A DNA stretch of 64,000 nucleotides from Sporothrix humicola (lineage: Eukaryota; Ascomycota; Sordariomycetes; Ophiostomatales; Ophiostomataceae). Under the pieces are notes generated by a model. That model was not told the origin of the DNA. It saw only the letters and a program-made list of their open reading frames with translations, and searched no databases. Location: assembly GCA_021396245.1 (NCBI GenBank), contig WNYE01000001.1:1240001-1304000 (forward strand), given 5' to 3'. This document shows, in pieces, positions 11,638-23,308 of the stretch. The number at the start of each line of letters is the position of its first letter. Within the stretch, counting starts at the first letter, position 1. The translations under genes and the position numbers were made by a program.

Positions 11638-14600
11638 ATGCCTCCCCAACGGAAAGATGGAGCCAGCGGCGGCTCTGGTGGTGGCCCCGTTAGAGCACAG
11701 AATGGTGAGTAGCACATACCTCGATGCAATCGGTGACCTCAGGTGGTGCGCGTTTCTCTCGTTTCTTCAAAGACTGACTGTGGTGTCTCTTATTTTTGCA
11801 GGCTCGCGGCCGGGATTTCGGACGGACACAGCCATTTCGAACAACCGCCCAGGAGCCGAACGCAATCTGACTCGCTGGGTTGGCGACAACTCCGGCCTGG
11901 ACGGTTCCCTGGAGGGCGGCTCAAACTCGGGTGGCGCAAAGTGGGACCAGTTCGCCGCAAACGAGCGCCTTTTCGGCCTGAAGACTGACTACAACGAAAA
12001 TTACTACACAACTGCCATCGACCGCAGCCACCCACAGTACTCAGAACGTCTGGCAGTGGCCGAGCGTGCGGCTCGTGAGATCGAGGGATCGACTGCTACT
12101 ACTGCCCACGTAGCGGAAGAGCGTGTCATGGATTTCGTTGGTGGCGAAGGCCAGGGAGACGGCGACGAGGAAGACAAATACAGTGGTGTCCGCAGACAAC
12201 AAGACTTTCCTCCTCTGACGGCGACGAATTCGCGTGGAGAGGCCAAGTACACACCGCCTGCGAGACGTGCCCCGACAGGCCACTCGACTGTCGTTGGTGC
12301 CCCTGTTGACCCGGCCATTATCTCGTCACAGATCAAGGGTGGCCCTCCTCGGAAGCAGCAGCAGCCCTCAGCTGCACCAAAGGTTGACGAGAACAAGACT
12401 CCTGCGTCTGGCGCACCCCGCCCAACTCCACCTGCCGTTGCTCTTCCGCAGCAGGCAAAGACACCAGAGCCAAAGGCTACCGAGAAGCCTGCCGATGCGA
12501 AGCAGCAGCCTGCTGCCAAGGCGGCAGACAGCACATCCGAGCAGACCAAGCCCGCCGCGGCATCAAAGCCGAACAGCAAACCGTCGACGCCGGCCATCTC
12601 ATCTGGCACTTCTTCCCTTCGCGCTTCTGCGACGCCAAACCGTTCTTCGCTTTCGCCCGCCGCCAAGGCTTCTGCATTTGCCCCATCTACCTCTGCCGCT
12701 AATAGCCCTGCACCGGCCAATGTCGCTGATAATGTGGAGAGCGCTCTTCTGAAAGATTTCAAGGACTTTGCTACACAACAGCGCCAACACGCGGAGAAGG
12801 CGCGGCACAACAAGATCAAGGCGGACGCTCAGGTCAAGCTCCAGGAGCTGAGAAGATTCGCCGATAGCTTCAAGCTGTCCACCCCCGTTCCCAACGATCT
12901 TATCTCTATTATTGCCAAAGACCCCGCGAAGCAGCGCCAGATCCAGGAGAAGGCGCTGCAGAATGCTGAGGAACTTGCCAAGTCTAAGACAGAGTCTAGC
13001 CAGCGTGGTTCGGCCTCGTCCGCCAGCTCTGCTAAGCCGGCTCCCGCTTCGAGCTCCGCGACGCCCGCTGCCGCCACCGCTGTCACCTCTGGTGCCACGT
13101 CGAATGCTACAAACACGGCCTCTTCTACACCTGGCCCTACGTCTTCTGCGGCATCAGGGCCGACGGCTGGCAATGCAGCTGGCCCCGACAATGTCCGGCC
13201 GCCTGTGAACAACAACGCCAACAACAACGGCCGCCCGCAAGGTCCTCCCCACGCCGCCCACAATGCATCTCCCTCGGGTGTGCCGAACCGTCACCCCAAC
13301 GCACGTGGTGGATACATGCAGCAGAATAATTTCCGCCAGCAATCGCAGCCTTACCGTAACGACCGCTCTGGCCCCCAGCATATGTCGCAAGGCCACAACA
13401 CTGGTCACCTGGCTGAACGGATCAGAAACTCAGACCAGAACCAGAACCGGTACAACAAGAACCTGAACAACCACGGCCCCTCGCACTTTGGTCCTTCGGG
13501 GGATGCCCGTGTGCCTCCCACTGGTCCTGCTAATGCTGCTGATAACAACTATTCGCGCCGTTTGAGTGCGCTGCCCGCTGGAGCGCATACGCCTCAGAAG
13601 CTGAACCCCACTACGCACGAGTTCCGCCCGAGTCCGTTTGCTGCATCGTTTAACCCGACTGGCCCTAGTGCGGGATCCAGTCCGCGTTCAGCGATTAACC
13701 ACGTCTCTACTGACCCTTCACTTGCCATGTCCACGACGGCAACGTCGGTTCCAGGCATTCCGTCGCCACGGACGCACACCATTGTCCTGGTCCGCCGCAA
13801 GACTCAGAACGTTTCCACCGATAAGTGCAACATCTTGAGCATGGTCAAGTCCATCAAGGCGCCCCCGGGCCGCAATTGGGACGATAACGAGGGCCTCCGG
13901 CCGTCTTACGACACGCCTCTCCTGTGGCGCCAGATCCAGGATGATGAGAAGCCTGATTCGACGATGCGTCTCAAGTACAGGGAGTATCTTGAGCGCGTGG
14001 CTTTCAACGCAGCGACCATGGCGACACCCGTCCAGGGACATGCGATGCCACACAACATGTCTCAGATGGCTCACCAGCACCAGCTTCCCGCGCACATGCA
14101 GCATGGCCATATGGGGCCGCGTCCCAACCAGCACATGCCTCCGATGCCGATGCACGGTGGTGGACCGCATGGGCACATCCCTACAGTGTCGTTCAACGGC
14201 AGCGATGACCACCGCATGATGGCTTCGAACTCGTCGCAATCGTATGCTTCGCCGCGGATGTCTCAAGTCCCGATGTACCCGCCGCACGTTGGCTCTACGC
14301 CCCAGATGGGCTACAACCAGCCGGCCATGCCATTCATGCAGAATGGACCGCAGATGAACCAGTTCCGCAACTACCAGAACAATCCACAAGGTTTCATGCC
14401 GCAACAGTCGGGCCCCATGATGCCAATGATGCCCCCTCAGCACTTTGTTGGTGTTCCCGGTGGCATGATGGGCGGCTCGCAGCAAATGGGTATGTACCCC
14501 GGGCAGTTCATGGGCCCTCCTGGCGCCGGTGGCGCTGGAGGTGCCGCCGGCGCACCCCCACCGCACCATATGGGCGGATCCAACGGCTATCCCAGCCCAG

Positions 14601-15083
14601 GTCGGCCAATTGCGCCAATGATGGGCCAACAAGGATCCCAACAGGGACAACCAATGTACGGAGTGAGCCCCAGCACGCAGTACCAGCAGCCAGCCTTTAA
14701 CCCTCAGCACCAGGGACAAGGTGGTAAGCTTTTTTGATTTATTTGATTTTCATCCTTTTCATTTTCATTTTGTCTTCTGTCTTTTTATCAAGAGAATGAA
14801 CACAATGGCTAACATTTCAGGAAAACCAGCCATGCGAGGCGGTTATAATAACCCCGGCGCACAGCACTACGGTTCCAGCCCACAAGGCGTGCATCAGTAC
14901 GGGCCGCAACATCGCAATGGCAGTGGCAACTACTCGGGAAAGAACTATCAGGGACACAACAACCACAACAACTCCCACCACCACAACGGCCCTCACCAAC
15001 ACCAAGGCAGTCACAGCAACGGCCCGCCAGTTGCACACCAGAATCGTCAGACCGGCGGCGAGGGCGCCGAAGAAGCCAAATGA
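11638..15083 (+). CDS. pbp1: Ataxin-2/Pbp1 orthologue with LsmAD and PAM2 but no visible Lsm domain
   Basis: Exons 11638-11704, 11802-14723 and 14821-15083 give 1083 residues. Intron 1 (97 nt, GTGAGT...TTTTTGCAG) and intron 2 (97 nt, GTAAGC...CTAAC...CAG) are both phase 1 and keep the frame. Recognisable parts: FRTDTAIS at about 28; LsmAD at about 65-125 (WDQFAANERLFGLKTDYNEN); YTPPARR just after it; a PAM2 motif near 619-634 (LNPTTHEFRP), which binds the MLLE domain of poly(A)-binding protein; then a Met/Pro/His/Gln-rich low-complexity C-terminus. Ataxin-2 proteins act in poly(A) control, stress granules and, in Neurospora, clock translation. The SM-ATX (Lsm) domain expected between the first residues and FRTD is absent: only 22 residues precede it. 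Either it has been lost or an upstream exon is missing from this model. Confidence 0.85.
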
Positions 15084-16537
15084 GTGGCTTTCAAGTGGGC
15101 CTATTTTAGAACCCTGAGTTTTCCTAGATTATTATTTCCTCGCCCCTGTCTCGGCGACATTTTTTGGCGCTTTTGAAGTTGATATACCACAGACCCGGCC
15201 TCTGCCTGCTGTCGGAATATCCTTTCGCCCTATTTTATTTTCTAGTCTCAACACACAGCAGATTAGCGGCAAGATGCCATGCAATCCAGGCGGCTTATCG
15301 TTTCACGACGCACGGCTTGGGCCTTCTCGGAGCCGCGGTCATTCGGTCGCCGGCTTGCACATGCCACTTCCAATCTGTCTTGGATTGTGAACGGTACGGC
15401 GCATCAGTCCGGGCAGCCTGCCAAGAGAATGTGCAAGGAAACGAACAGCTTTTACTCGCATTGTTATTGATGCAAACATTCTTGGTCGGGGTTGTTGAGT
15501 TACTATTGAAAATCTCCTTTTATTTGTCCAACCGCCTGGACATTTTGGCATTTGCGAACGGGAGACTCCCCCGGTTCGCGAGCAAGGCAGTCACCGATAC
15601 TATCATTGCTCCAGATGCCCTTTTAAACCACAGCCATGCGGCACACATTTTTCTATCATGTTGGAGGTTGGGGCTTTCGTTCCAGGCCGAAGCATCGGAT
15701 GGACGAAAGACGAAAGATGAAAGAACAGAATATCGAAAACAGGACAGCACGAGTTGATCTTGCTGGCTTGACCAAAAAAAACCGAAAAATCTCCAATCAA
15801 CAAAAAACAGGCGGGGGTATGCATTATGGGATCTGGGGCGATATCGGCTAGACTGGCGGAGGGGCTAGCATGGTAGGGATTTCTCATTCATAGCGACGGA
15901 GACCAAAGCCGAGCCGAAGGCGGGAGCTCGGTGCAGGAGAATGACGGGTGGGATTTGGGCGGGATTCTCGGCACCGGGCCCATGCTCTTTTGGTGACGTG
16001 AGAGAGGGTTGGCGGATATCGGTAGTCATGTGCAGAGCATACCATCTTCACAGCAGCAGAAGTATGGTAAGAAGTGGGAGAGAGAGGGGTGGCTCAAAAC
16101 AACTTATAAAAGCCATAGGAGTGGCCAACAGCCTGGCTGTCTGGCCGTGTCTCTCCCCACACAATAATCAAAATTTACCAACCAACTATGTGCAGCGTCA
16201 CCTGTATATCATGCGCCGTGTATTGTGCTTTGCCTCTCATGTCTCATATGTTCTTGTTGTTGAGATCCTGATGATGCTTGGAGCCCTCAAAACGTGACTA
16301 TGTTGCTGTTGCTGTTTATGCCATCATTTTCAGGATTATTTTAATTTCATAAGTAGTGTCGTGTTCTCATTATGTACATTCACTTTAGTCTATACTCTCG
16401 CTCTCTTCATGCTTTCTCCTTGCTCTCATTATCAGTCCACTTTATGGCAGACAAAAAAAAAAAAAAAAAAAAAAAACAGACTCAATAGCCAAAACATTAA
16501 AGATGCAACAAAATCCTTCACTTCACTCAGCTAATTA
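15084..16537. other. Convergent intergenic region between ataxin-2 and multicopper oxidase genes
   Basis: No gene is supported. A 197-codon open frame at 15164-15757 (plus) lacks recognisable motifs and overlaps equally open frames on the other strand. A run of 24 As lies at 16453-16476, close to the stop of the oxidase gene on the opposite strand. Confidence 0.5.
16453..16476. repeat. 24-base poly(A) homopolymer
   Basis: This is an uninterrupted run of 24 As on the plus strand, 60 bases beyond the end of the multicopper oxidase gene. It is either a mononucleotide microsatellite or, less likely, the trace of an integrated poly(A) tail. Confidence 0.9.
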
Positions 16538-18478
16538 TTACACATAGTTCCGGTAGTATTCGGGCACCTCGGGCCACTGGTCGACACCGTCCTGGATGGC
16601 CATGGCCATGCCGCCCAGCAGGTGGCTCTGGATGTGGCAGTGCAGGAACCAGGCGCCCGGGTTGGTGACCTGGTAGCGGACAACCATCCAGGCAGGCGCG
16701 GCGTTGGCGGCGGGCGTCGCGAGCGTGTCCCGCTTGGGCGGGTCGACAAGATTGAAGCTCTCGGGGATGTGCTGGACGGCCTCGGCGACGGACGAGTAGT
16801 TAAAGATACCCTGGCCAGAGCCAATCTGCCACATCTTGTTGCCGTGCTTGTGGATGGGGTGGGGCGGCATGGGGAACGACAGGGCCTGGACGACGAGGTC
16901 GATCCATTCTCCGGTCAGAGTGGTAATGGTGACGTTGTTGTTGAGCTCGGGGTGAGGCTGGAAGAGAAGAGGCTGTTCGTTGTCGAGCTGCATGGGGTAG
17001 ATGCTATTGTTGAGGGCCCAGTTGTAGCTGGCGCCGGCAATGCGGATGCCCAGGTTGAACGTGCGGTCGACGACGGCGCTGCCGACGCCGACGTCCGGCG
17101 GGAAGGACTTCATGCTGGCCTGGTCAAAGAAGACAACGTCGGCAGTGGTGTTGACGCCGACATCATTGATGTACGCGACGGGAGTCGAGGGCGGCGTAGA
17201 AGTGGCGGCTCCTCCACCCACGGCCAGCGTGGCAAAGCCAGCAATGCTCTGCGCGGCTGTGTTCGAGGCCACCCGGATGGTGTAGTTGCCGTTCTGCGTC
17301 ACCGGCACCATGACGGAGTACCGGTCGCCATTGGTGACTTCAATGGCGTCCACGAGCACCGGCTCGATGTACGACCCGTCGACGGCATAGATCCACAGCG
17401 GGTGGCTGTCGATGCTGAAGATGGTCGTCAACAGGCCAAATGTGCCAATGATGTCAAAGGCCGCCCAGGTCGTGTCTCCCACCGTAGTACCATCAGGCAG
17501 GTCGCGGTCGACCTCGATACGGGCCAGCGAGTGGTTGGTCGGCTTGCACACGTCGAAAATACCCGGTGGGACGGCCGACAAGTTGTTGGGTATGCCGGCT
17601 GCGAGCACGTTGCCGATAATGTTGGCCGACAGACAGCCCTTGGCGGTCAAGGTAGTCTCGTTGCCCAGGGACAGAATCTGGGCTTGCGGTGCAGACAAAA
17701 GCTCCTTGCGCTTGGCATCGGACCAGCAGTCAACACGGCCCTGGCCGTTGACGAGAAGGGCATCATAGCACGGCGTCTCGATGCCGGCCGCCATCTCAAT
17801 TTCCCAGCCCTCTTCCGACGTGACGTGTCTAAAGTCACTAAGAACGAGCGGGCGGCTCGCAGTCTCGGCGGCGATCATAGCGGCGACGGAGGCACTGTCG
17901 TTGGAGATCAACGAAAAAGGGCGAGGGCGGTCAGGAGCTGGCCGGATCACAATCGGCCCGTACAGACCGTCGTCCAGCTGTCCCCGCTGGTGCGCATGGT
18001 ACCAGAAGCTGCCGTACTGGGTGGCCTTCCACTGATAGAGGAAGCTGTTTCCGGTCTGGATCTGGCGCTGCGTCAGGCCGGGCACACCGTCCGACCAGTT
18101 ACTGCCCTCCATCTCGACGCCGTGGAAGTGCACCGTGGTGTTGCTGGGCAGATAGTTGTGCACCAGGACATGGACGACATCGCCCTCGTCGACCTCCAAC
18201 AAAGGACCAGGGAACTGGCCATTGATCAGAGTCATGCCGCGGGCAGGCGCGTAGCCGTCGGGGGCATATTTCTCCCAGGTGATCGTCAAGTCGAAAGACC
18301 GGACCCGGCCGCCAGCGTCAGGAGTGAGGCAGGATGGTGGTGATGAGGACGACGATGATGCCGCGGCGTGGACATCAACTTCCGCCGAGATAGGCGTCGG
18401 ACTGCCGGCGACTTTGGACACGGCCAGCCATGGCGCAGCCCAGACAAGTGCCGAGGTGGCACGCTGTAGGAGACGCAT
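16538..18478 (-). CDS. Secreted multicopper oxidase (laccase/ascorbate-oxidase type)
   Basis: Single exon, 646 residues. A signal peptide (about 1-25) is followed by three cupredoxin domains with all copper sites present: HFHG at 117-120, WYHAH at 159-163, HPIHKHG at 540-546 and HCHIQSH at 613-619. The type-1 copper axial position, ten residues after Cys614, is Met624, as in low-potential laccases and ascorbate oxidases rather than the Leu or Phe of high-potential laccases. There is no C-terminal membrane segment, so it is not a Fet3-like ferroxidase, and the chain ends 12 residues beyond the last domain (YYRNYV). Many N-x-S/T sites agree with secretion. Substrate (phenols, pigment precursors, ascorbate) cannot be read from sequence. 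No pigment or iron-uptake partner gene is adjacent. The start at 18478 is the only one that gives a signal peptide. Confidence 0.92.
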   Translation of the reverse strand: MRLLQRATSALVWAAPWLAVSKVAGSPTPISAEVDVHAAASSSSSSPPSCLTPDAGGRVRSFDLTITWEKYAPDGYAPARGMTLINGQFPGPLLEVDEGDVVHVLVHNYLPSNTTVHFHGVEMEGSNWSDGVPGLTQRQIQTGNSFLYQWKATQYGSFWYHAHQRGQLDDGLYGPIVIRPAPDRPRPFSLISNDSASVAAMIAAETASRPLVLSDFRHVTSEEGWEIEMAAGIETPCYDALLVNGQGRVDCWSDAKRKELLSAPQAQILSLGNETTLTAKGCLSANIIGNVLAAGIPNNLSAVPPGIFDVCKPTNHSLARIEVDRDLPDGTTVGDTTWAAFDIIGTFGLLTTIFSIDSHPLWIYAVDGSYIEPVLVDAIEVTNGDRYSVMVPVTQNGNYTIRVASNTAAQSIAGFATLAVGGGAATSTPPSTPVAYINDVGVNTTADVVFFDQASMKSFPPDVGVGSAVVDRTFNLGIRIAGASYNWALNNSIYPMQLDNEQPLLFQPHPELNNNVTITTLTGEWIDLVVQALSFPMPPHPIHKHGNKMWQIGSGQGIFNYSSVAEAVQHIPESFNLVDPPKRDTLATPAANAAPAWMVVRYQVTNPGAWFLHCHIQSHLLGGMAMAIQDGVDQWPEVPEYYRNYV

Positions 18479-20162
18479 GGTGATGATGGGAGGTACCAGA
18501 AGTACTTATGAAGTACTGATAATTGCTGAAGAGACGAGGTGAGCCCTCAAGCGGAAAGATAAGAGGATGATGAGAAGGGTATAAAGGGATGTAAAATAAA
18601 AGCACAAAATAATAACAACAGAAGATCAAAACGATATGAACAAGAGGTGGGCATCGTGTCGATTTTATTCAAAAGTGAGACACCACCAAGATGAGGAATG
18701 TGCTTTACGAGCTGCGAGAACGAGCAGTGAGAATTGACAAGACTAGACAAGGCCAGTGAGAGTGAGAATAGGTCGATCATGATTGTGTAGATCACATCCA
18801 TCACCCAACTCCACATCAGACGAAAAAGAAAGGAGAGGTGAAAAAGCAAGGGTAAAAAAAGGAAAAGGTCACGAAGAGAGCTAGCAAGAACGTATACAGG
18901 GAGACAGGGTATCCATGGGAGTCAGCGACAATAGTCAGCAGAAAATGTCACCAAAAAATGCCACCAAAATGGTCACCTTACTAAAAAGGTATCCAACAGG
19001 GTCGGCACTACATCACGGTAGACTGCCTTTCTGCTGTATTCCCAACCAATTCCCAACAGCAGCAACTTTCAGCGAACTCAGTCTGTGCTCATCACGGCCT
19101 CCGTCGGTCGGTCCACGGTTACGATCTTTCCAAATCCGCGGAAAAGAGAGGAAGAGAAAAAAAAAGAAAACACCGAAGACAGTTGGAGTGTAGTCGGGGT
19201 GTGTTAGTCTGCAGTCGGCGAGGGTGAGAATGGGAGCCTCAAGTCCCACCTTACCTCACGACCTCACGACGTACAGTCCAGTGAGATGAGGAGAAAACAA
19301 CATAAAAGGATCATCAATACCTCACAGCTTGCCATTGAGCCCCAGCCTCTCTCGAAAACGCTCCAAAAACAAACACATGGTCATCGTGAGCGAGCCAATC
19401 GGTGCAGCCAAACATGTCAGACGTTAGGCGTTGTTGGTGTAGCGTGTAGCGCCAGTAGGCCGTACTTGCAGAATGCTTATTTTAGGGCCGCTTGGCTGGC
19501 AGTACCACGTTCCCGAGAACCGGGTCTGCTGCTGTACGGAGTATGTTGTTTGTCCAAGATGACAATGCTTCGATGTTTTGTTGGCAAGGAGGTATTAAAG
19601 GAGTCTGACATCCCAGCGAGCCCCAGTTGGCTGTCAACAATGGGCCTTGGAAGTAGGAGTTGGGGCTGGGCTGAGCTGCAGGCTGCAGCTGCAGCTGTAT
19701 CTGACGTCGAAAATAGTTGTGGTCCTTCGCCTGATTGGGCTCATTTGCGCGAGAGTCGACCGGTAAGGCTGCTGCAGTCGCCGATCTGGATACTCGTACA
19801 GAGTACAAACTAGTATTTTTCTTAGGACAGAGGGACATTCGATGAGACGATCACCGCATCTCCACGTCGCGTCTTGACAGGACGACCTAAACTAGGAAAG
19901 ATCGACCCCCCAAAAGAGCGATTGACACGGCCAAGGGAGAACGCGACAAGGAAGTCAACAAGAATTTATACGAGAAGTGTTCGACAAGGAACACAACTCA
20001 AGCGTCGAGGCCTGGCTTCGGCTGCATGCTGTCCATGTCGCTCTCGTGTGGTTTTGCATTTTGTAAGTAAGCAGCGACAAAATGTTGACACGGCCGGCAG
20101 CGACGGCGGCAGGATCATGATCGGGACTGGGGGACGCACAAGGAGGCAGGGCCAAGAGTGTA

Positions 20163-20174
20163 GGGGGGGGGGGG
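20163..20174. repeat. 12-base poly(G) run
   Basis: An uninterrupted G12 tract in intergenic DNA, the longest G-run seen in the window. It could be a length-variable microsatellite. Confidence 0.85.
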
Positions 20175-22021
20175 CACGGAATACAACTTCGGTAGTCGAC
20201 GAGAGGGAGTGTGAGGTGCAAAGCCCCTGTGATGCGAGTTGTTAGTAAAAGCACCGTACGCATGCCGTTGGTCCTGAGAAGATACTTGCATCATATTGAG
20301 TGGTGCCTTTGGTGACAATGGAGTCTTAATCTTCAACCCTTGGATGGCCGTCCCGAGCGAGCTTTCAGCGGCCCTCCATGTCTCCCATCGATCAAGAACT
20401 GAGCGACACAGATGAGCTCACTTGGGTGGGCTCGGGCTTAGACGGAAATGGAGATGTCGGCAGCGGCGCAGGTGCTGGCCGGGGCTCGGATGGCTGGAGC
20501 TGTGTGGCTCTGCGAGGACCAGGGACGTGCTCGCCAGAGACGGGCCATGAGTCAAGTTTCAAGCGAAGTTGATGGATGATTCAAAAGAAAGAGAATAGAG
20601 ATTTTACATAGAAATAGAGAAGAAAAGAAGAGGGGGAATGGAAAGAAGGAAGCATACTGGCATCAACGACAAACCTTGGAGGCAACTGCACAAAAAAGGA
20701 AAGAACGATGGATGCGTCTGCTTGTGGGATAAGAGCGATACACGCATTGCAGCCTCCATTTGTCAACTAAAAGCAATTGGAAAGTGCGACCGAGGCCATT
20801 GTATTTCCCCTTTTGTTATTATTGTCAAGATTGTCAATTTGTAGTCATCTTTTCAAGCAGGAGCAACCGGAAGGCCGAAGCAGGAGCGACCGAAAACTGA
20901 ACGCAAAGGCAGGCGCAATGGGCGGTCAACTTTTAATGGCAGTTGCTACCCTCAAGCGCTCTACAAGGTAAGAACCATCACGAATGGCCTCTCGATCTTG
21001 ATACGAGTATCGCGAAGTCTGTGAGAAAACAGCTGCCTTCGCTAGAATAATTTCCCCAAAAATGCCTTTTCACTTCTCAAAATATCGTGGAGGGCACAAA
21101 ACAGGAAAGTCGGTCTGTGGTGTAAGTGCGAGTATGTGCTAGTGAAGGCCTTTGAACCAAGCTCGATCAGGACAACATCCATGAGTTGTGCCGTCTAAAG
21201 CGTGGCAATTCTTTTTCTTTTCCATTGAAGAATTACTGGATTCTTCGTGCATTGGAAGAACCAACGTGTGAGGGGAAGGCAGGAGAGGGATTCTGGTTGG
21301 TGGTTGGCCAAGTTTGGCCTACCCCACACACTATCAACACAAGCCACGACGTCATATTTTCGCGATGTGATGCAGCGAATGAGAATTTATTTACTATTTT
21401 AATTTATGCCCAGACAAACAAAACCAGCTAGTGAGGTCATCCGAGCCAGTGGTTTCCCGTCTCCCCGTTATCGATCTGGAAACCCTTTGTCTGAGCCCGA
21501 AGTTCTTTTGTGTTCTTTGCAGCCACTTTTTCATCTACTGTCTGTTTCTTTCGAACTTGTGCAATGTTCATGCAAGCTCGCCAGGCTCCCTCTCCCCCCT
21601 TATTGAAAGTTTGCCTCATACGTAGTTCCCGATCTCGACTAGACCGGACGCTTCCCAGGACCCCTGTCATATTTTGATCGTGATTTGCCTCCTCCTTTAT
21701 TGAGGTTCTACAAGATGCATGTTGGTACCTTGATATAGTGTATTTTCGTTCGACTTACTTGCTTTTTTGGCTGGATGCTGTGGATGTTGTGGACCAGAAC
21801 GGACGTTCCACGTTGTTTGCCTCCACGTTTCCTCCAAGTCTATACAAGTTCCCCGTATTCCATTTTTGGAAAGACAGTATCGTCATCGGCATCACAACAA
21901 CAAGAAAGAGACGGGGAAAAAAAAAGCGGCCTAGCCACGAGCCGCATCTTGCTACGTCAGAACCAATTAATCCGTACCAGACATCGACAACTTTGACGTA
22001 TGTTGTCGTGAGTCGTAGATG

Positions 22022-22030
22022 GATATAAGA
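22022..22030 (+). promoter_or_regulatory. TATA box of the His/Asn-rich protein gene
   Basis: GATATAAGA lies about 125 bases upstream of the predicted start and is followed by an A/C-rich leader (ACAACTTTCAAACTAACTCC style), the arrangement typical of strongly expressed or stress-induced fungal genes. Confidence 0.5.
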
Positions 22031-22152
22031 GACCGTTCAGTTCTTCACATTTTCGGATTTCAGAAAGCTACCATTCTCGTCAACACATTCAAACATCAAA
22101 GTCTAAAGCAACAACTTTCAAACTAACTCCTCAAAACACAACACTTTTCAAA

Positions 22153-22897
22153 ATGTTTGTCTCCCGATTACTTCAGACTTATTTCTCACAAGTCCACCAC
22201 TAACAATCACAGGGGTCTCTTCAAGCACCACCACGACCGTCACAACGACACCAACACCGACATGGCACACACTGATATGGCCGACGGCGGCCGTTTCAAC
22301 ACTCAGGACCCTTCGGTCCGCACGACCAACAACCCGATCCACCCCGACCATGCTGGCGTCATTGGTAACAAGCCTCACCCCAACGCCGTGAACAACGGCC
22401 TCAACCACAACCACAACAACGGCCTCACCGGCGTCCAGAACCACTACGACGAGGCGTACGACGGCGCTCCTGCCACGAATGCTGGCATCGACAACTCCAT
22501 GGTCAACCAGAACCATCAAAGCCTCACTAGCCACAATGGAAACACCAACGGTAACCACAATGGCAACCACAATGGCAACCACAAGGGCATGGTCGGTGCT
22601 GGCCTCGGTGCTGCTGCAGGTATGGCTGCCGGCAAGCACATGCACAACCACAACCACAATGGCAACGGCCTGCACCACAACCGTGGCGGCACCATCCCCA
22701 ACGAGCCTGGCATGAACCACGGCATGACTGGTGCCGGGATGGCCGGTAACGGCGCCGGTATCGGTGCTGGCGCTGCCATGGACCCGACCACCATGATTGC
22801 CGAGGAGCACAACAACTTCCCCGGCACCAACCCGCACTCGGACCACTCGGCCCTCAGCGGCCGCGGTGATGGCCTCACCTTCCCTGGTCGCGTCTAA
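22153..22897 (+). CDS. Small His/Asn/Gly-rich protein; start codon split by an intron
   Basis: The best model joins AT (22153-22154) to 22213-22897, giving 228 residues beginning MGLFKHHHDRHN. The 58-nt intron has donor GTTTGT, branch CTAAC and acceptor CACAG, and splicing creates a good start context (CAAAATGGG). Without splicing, the ATG at 22153 opens only 16 codons. The next in-frame ATG is at 22262. The protein is hydrophilic and repetitive: clusters of HN and HHH, an imperfect NHNG tandem repeat encoded by 12-nt units near 22550-22590, and a glycine-zipper-like stretch (GAGLGAAAGMAAG). There is no signal peptide or recognised domain. The TATA box and leader suggest strong, perhaps stress-linked expression; function is unknown. 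It converges on the Cys-rich membrane protein gene. Confidence 0.75.
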
Positions 22898-23308
22898 GAC
22901 AAGATGGACTGACGCGAATGAATGATGAACGCATAAACGACAACAACTTGTACGATATGATTTGGCATGGATTTTGCGACGAGCTTGAACAAGAACAGTT
23001 TCAAAGCAGAACGAGAACGGAAGACAGCATGAGTTTTGTATACTAGAGCAATAATGAATATCCAAAATGACTTCAAATTTTTTTAGACATGTATGTGAAA
23101 GAACAAAGAACAGAATACACAAGAAAGTGCGCCTTCTAGCATCACTTCATCTTTCAACCGTAAAACGCCTCGCTAAATGCAAACTGATACCGCCATATGC
23201 CATATTGCATGCTCTCTCCTGTGACCCAGAAAAGTAACCAAAATAACCAAAATAAGGGTAAATGACAAAACATGATAGGAAATGGAATAAATGAAGGTGC
23301 TGTGGGCT
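22898..23308. other. Convergent 3' region
   Basis: The 411 bases between two converging genes are AT-rich 3' UTR-like DNA; I see no further feature. Confidence 0.6.

Larger units (their letters stand above)
18479..22152. other. Gene-poor region between oxidase and His/Asn-rich genes
   Basis: No gene is supported over 3.7 kb. It contains the oxidase promoter, a TACGGAGTA site at 19535-19543, a run of 12 Gs at 20163-20174, a GC-rich patch near 20380-20570 with a 64-codon open frame of doubtful status, and the promoter of the next gene at its right end. Confidence 0.5.

Noticed and set aside
15164..15757. 197-codon open frame downstream of ataxin-2
   Set aside because: There is no domain, signal or splice structure, and it lies in the convergent 3' region of two well-supported genes.
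16622..18343. 573-codon open frame antisense to the multicopper oxidase
   Set aside because: It mirrors a GC-rich coding exon with strong third-position bias; the translation lacks any family pattern, while the opposite strand has every copper motif.
20378..20572. 64-codon open frame (plus) in a GC-rich patch
   Set aside because: It has an ATG and somewhat protein-like start, but no conserved motif, no splice partner and a repetitive Gly-rich middle; evidence is too thin to call a gene.
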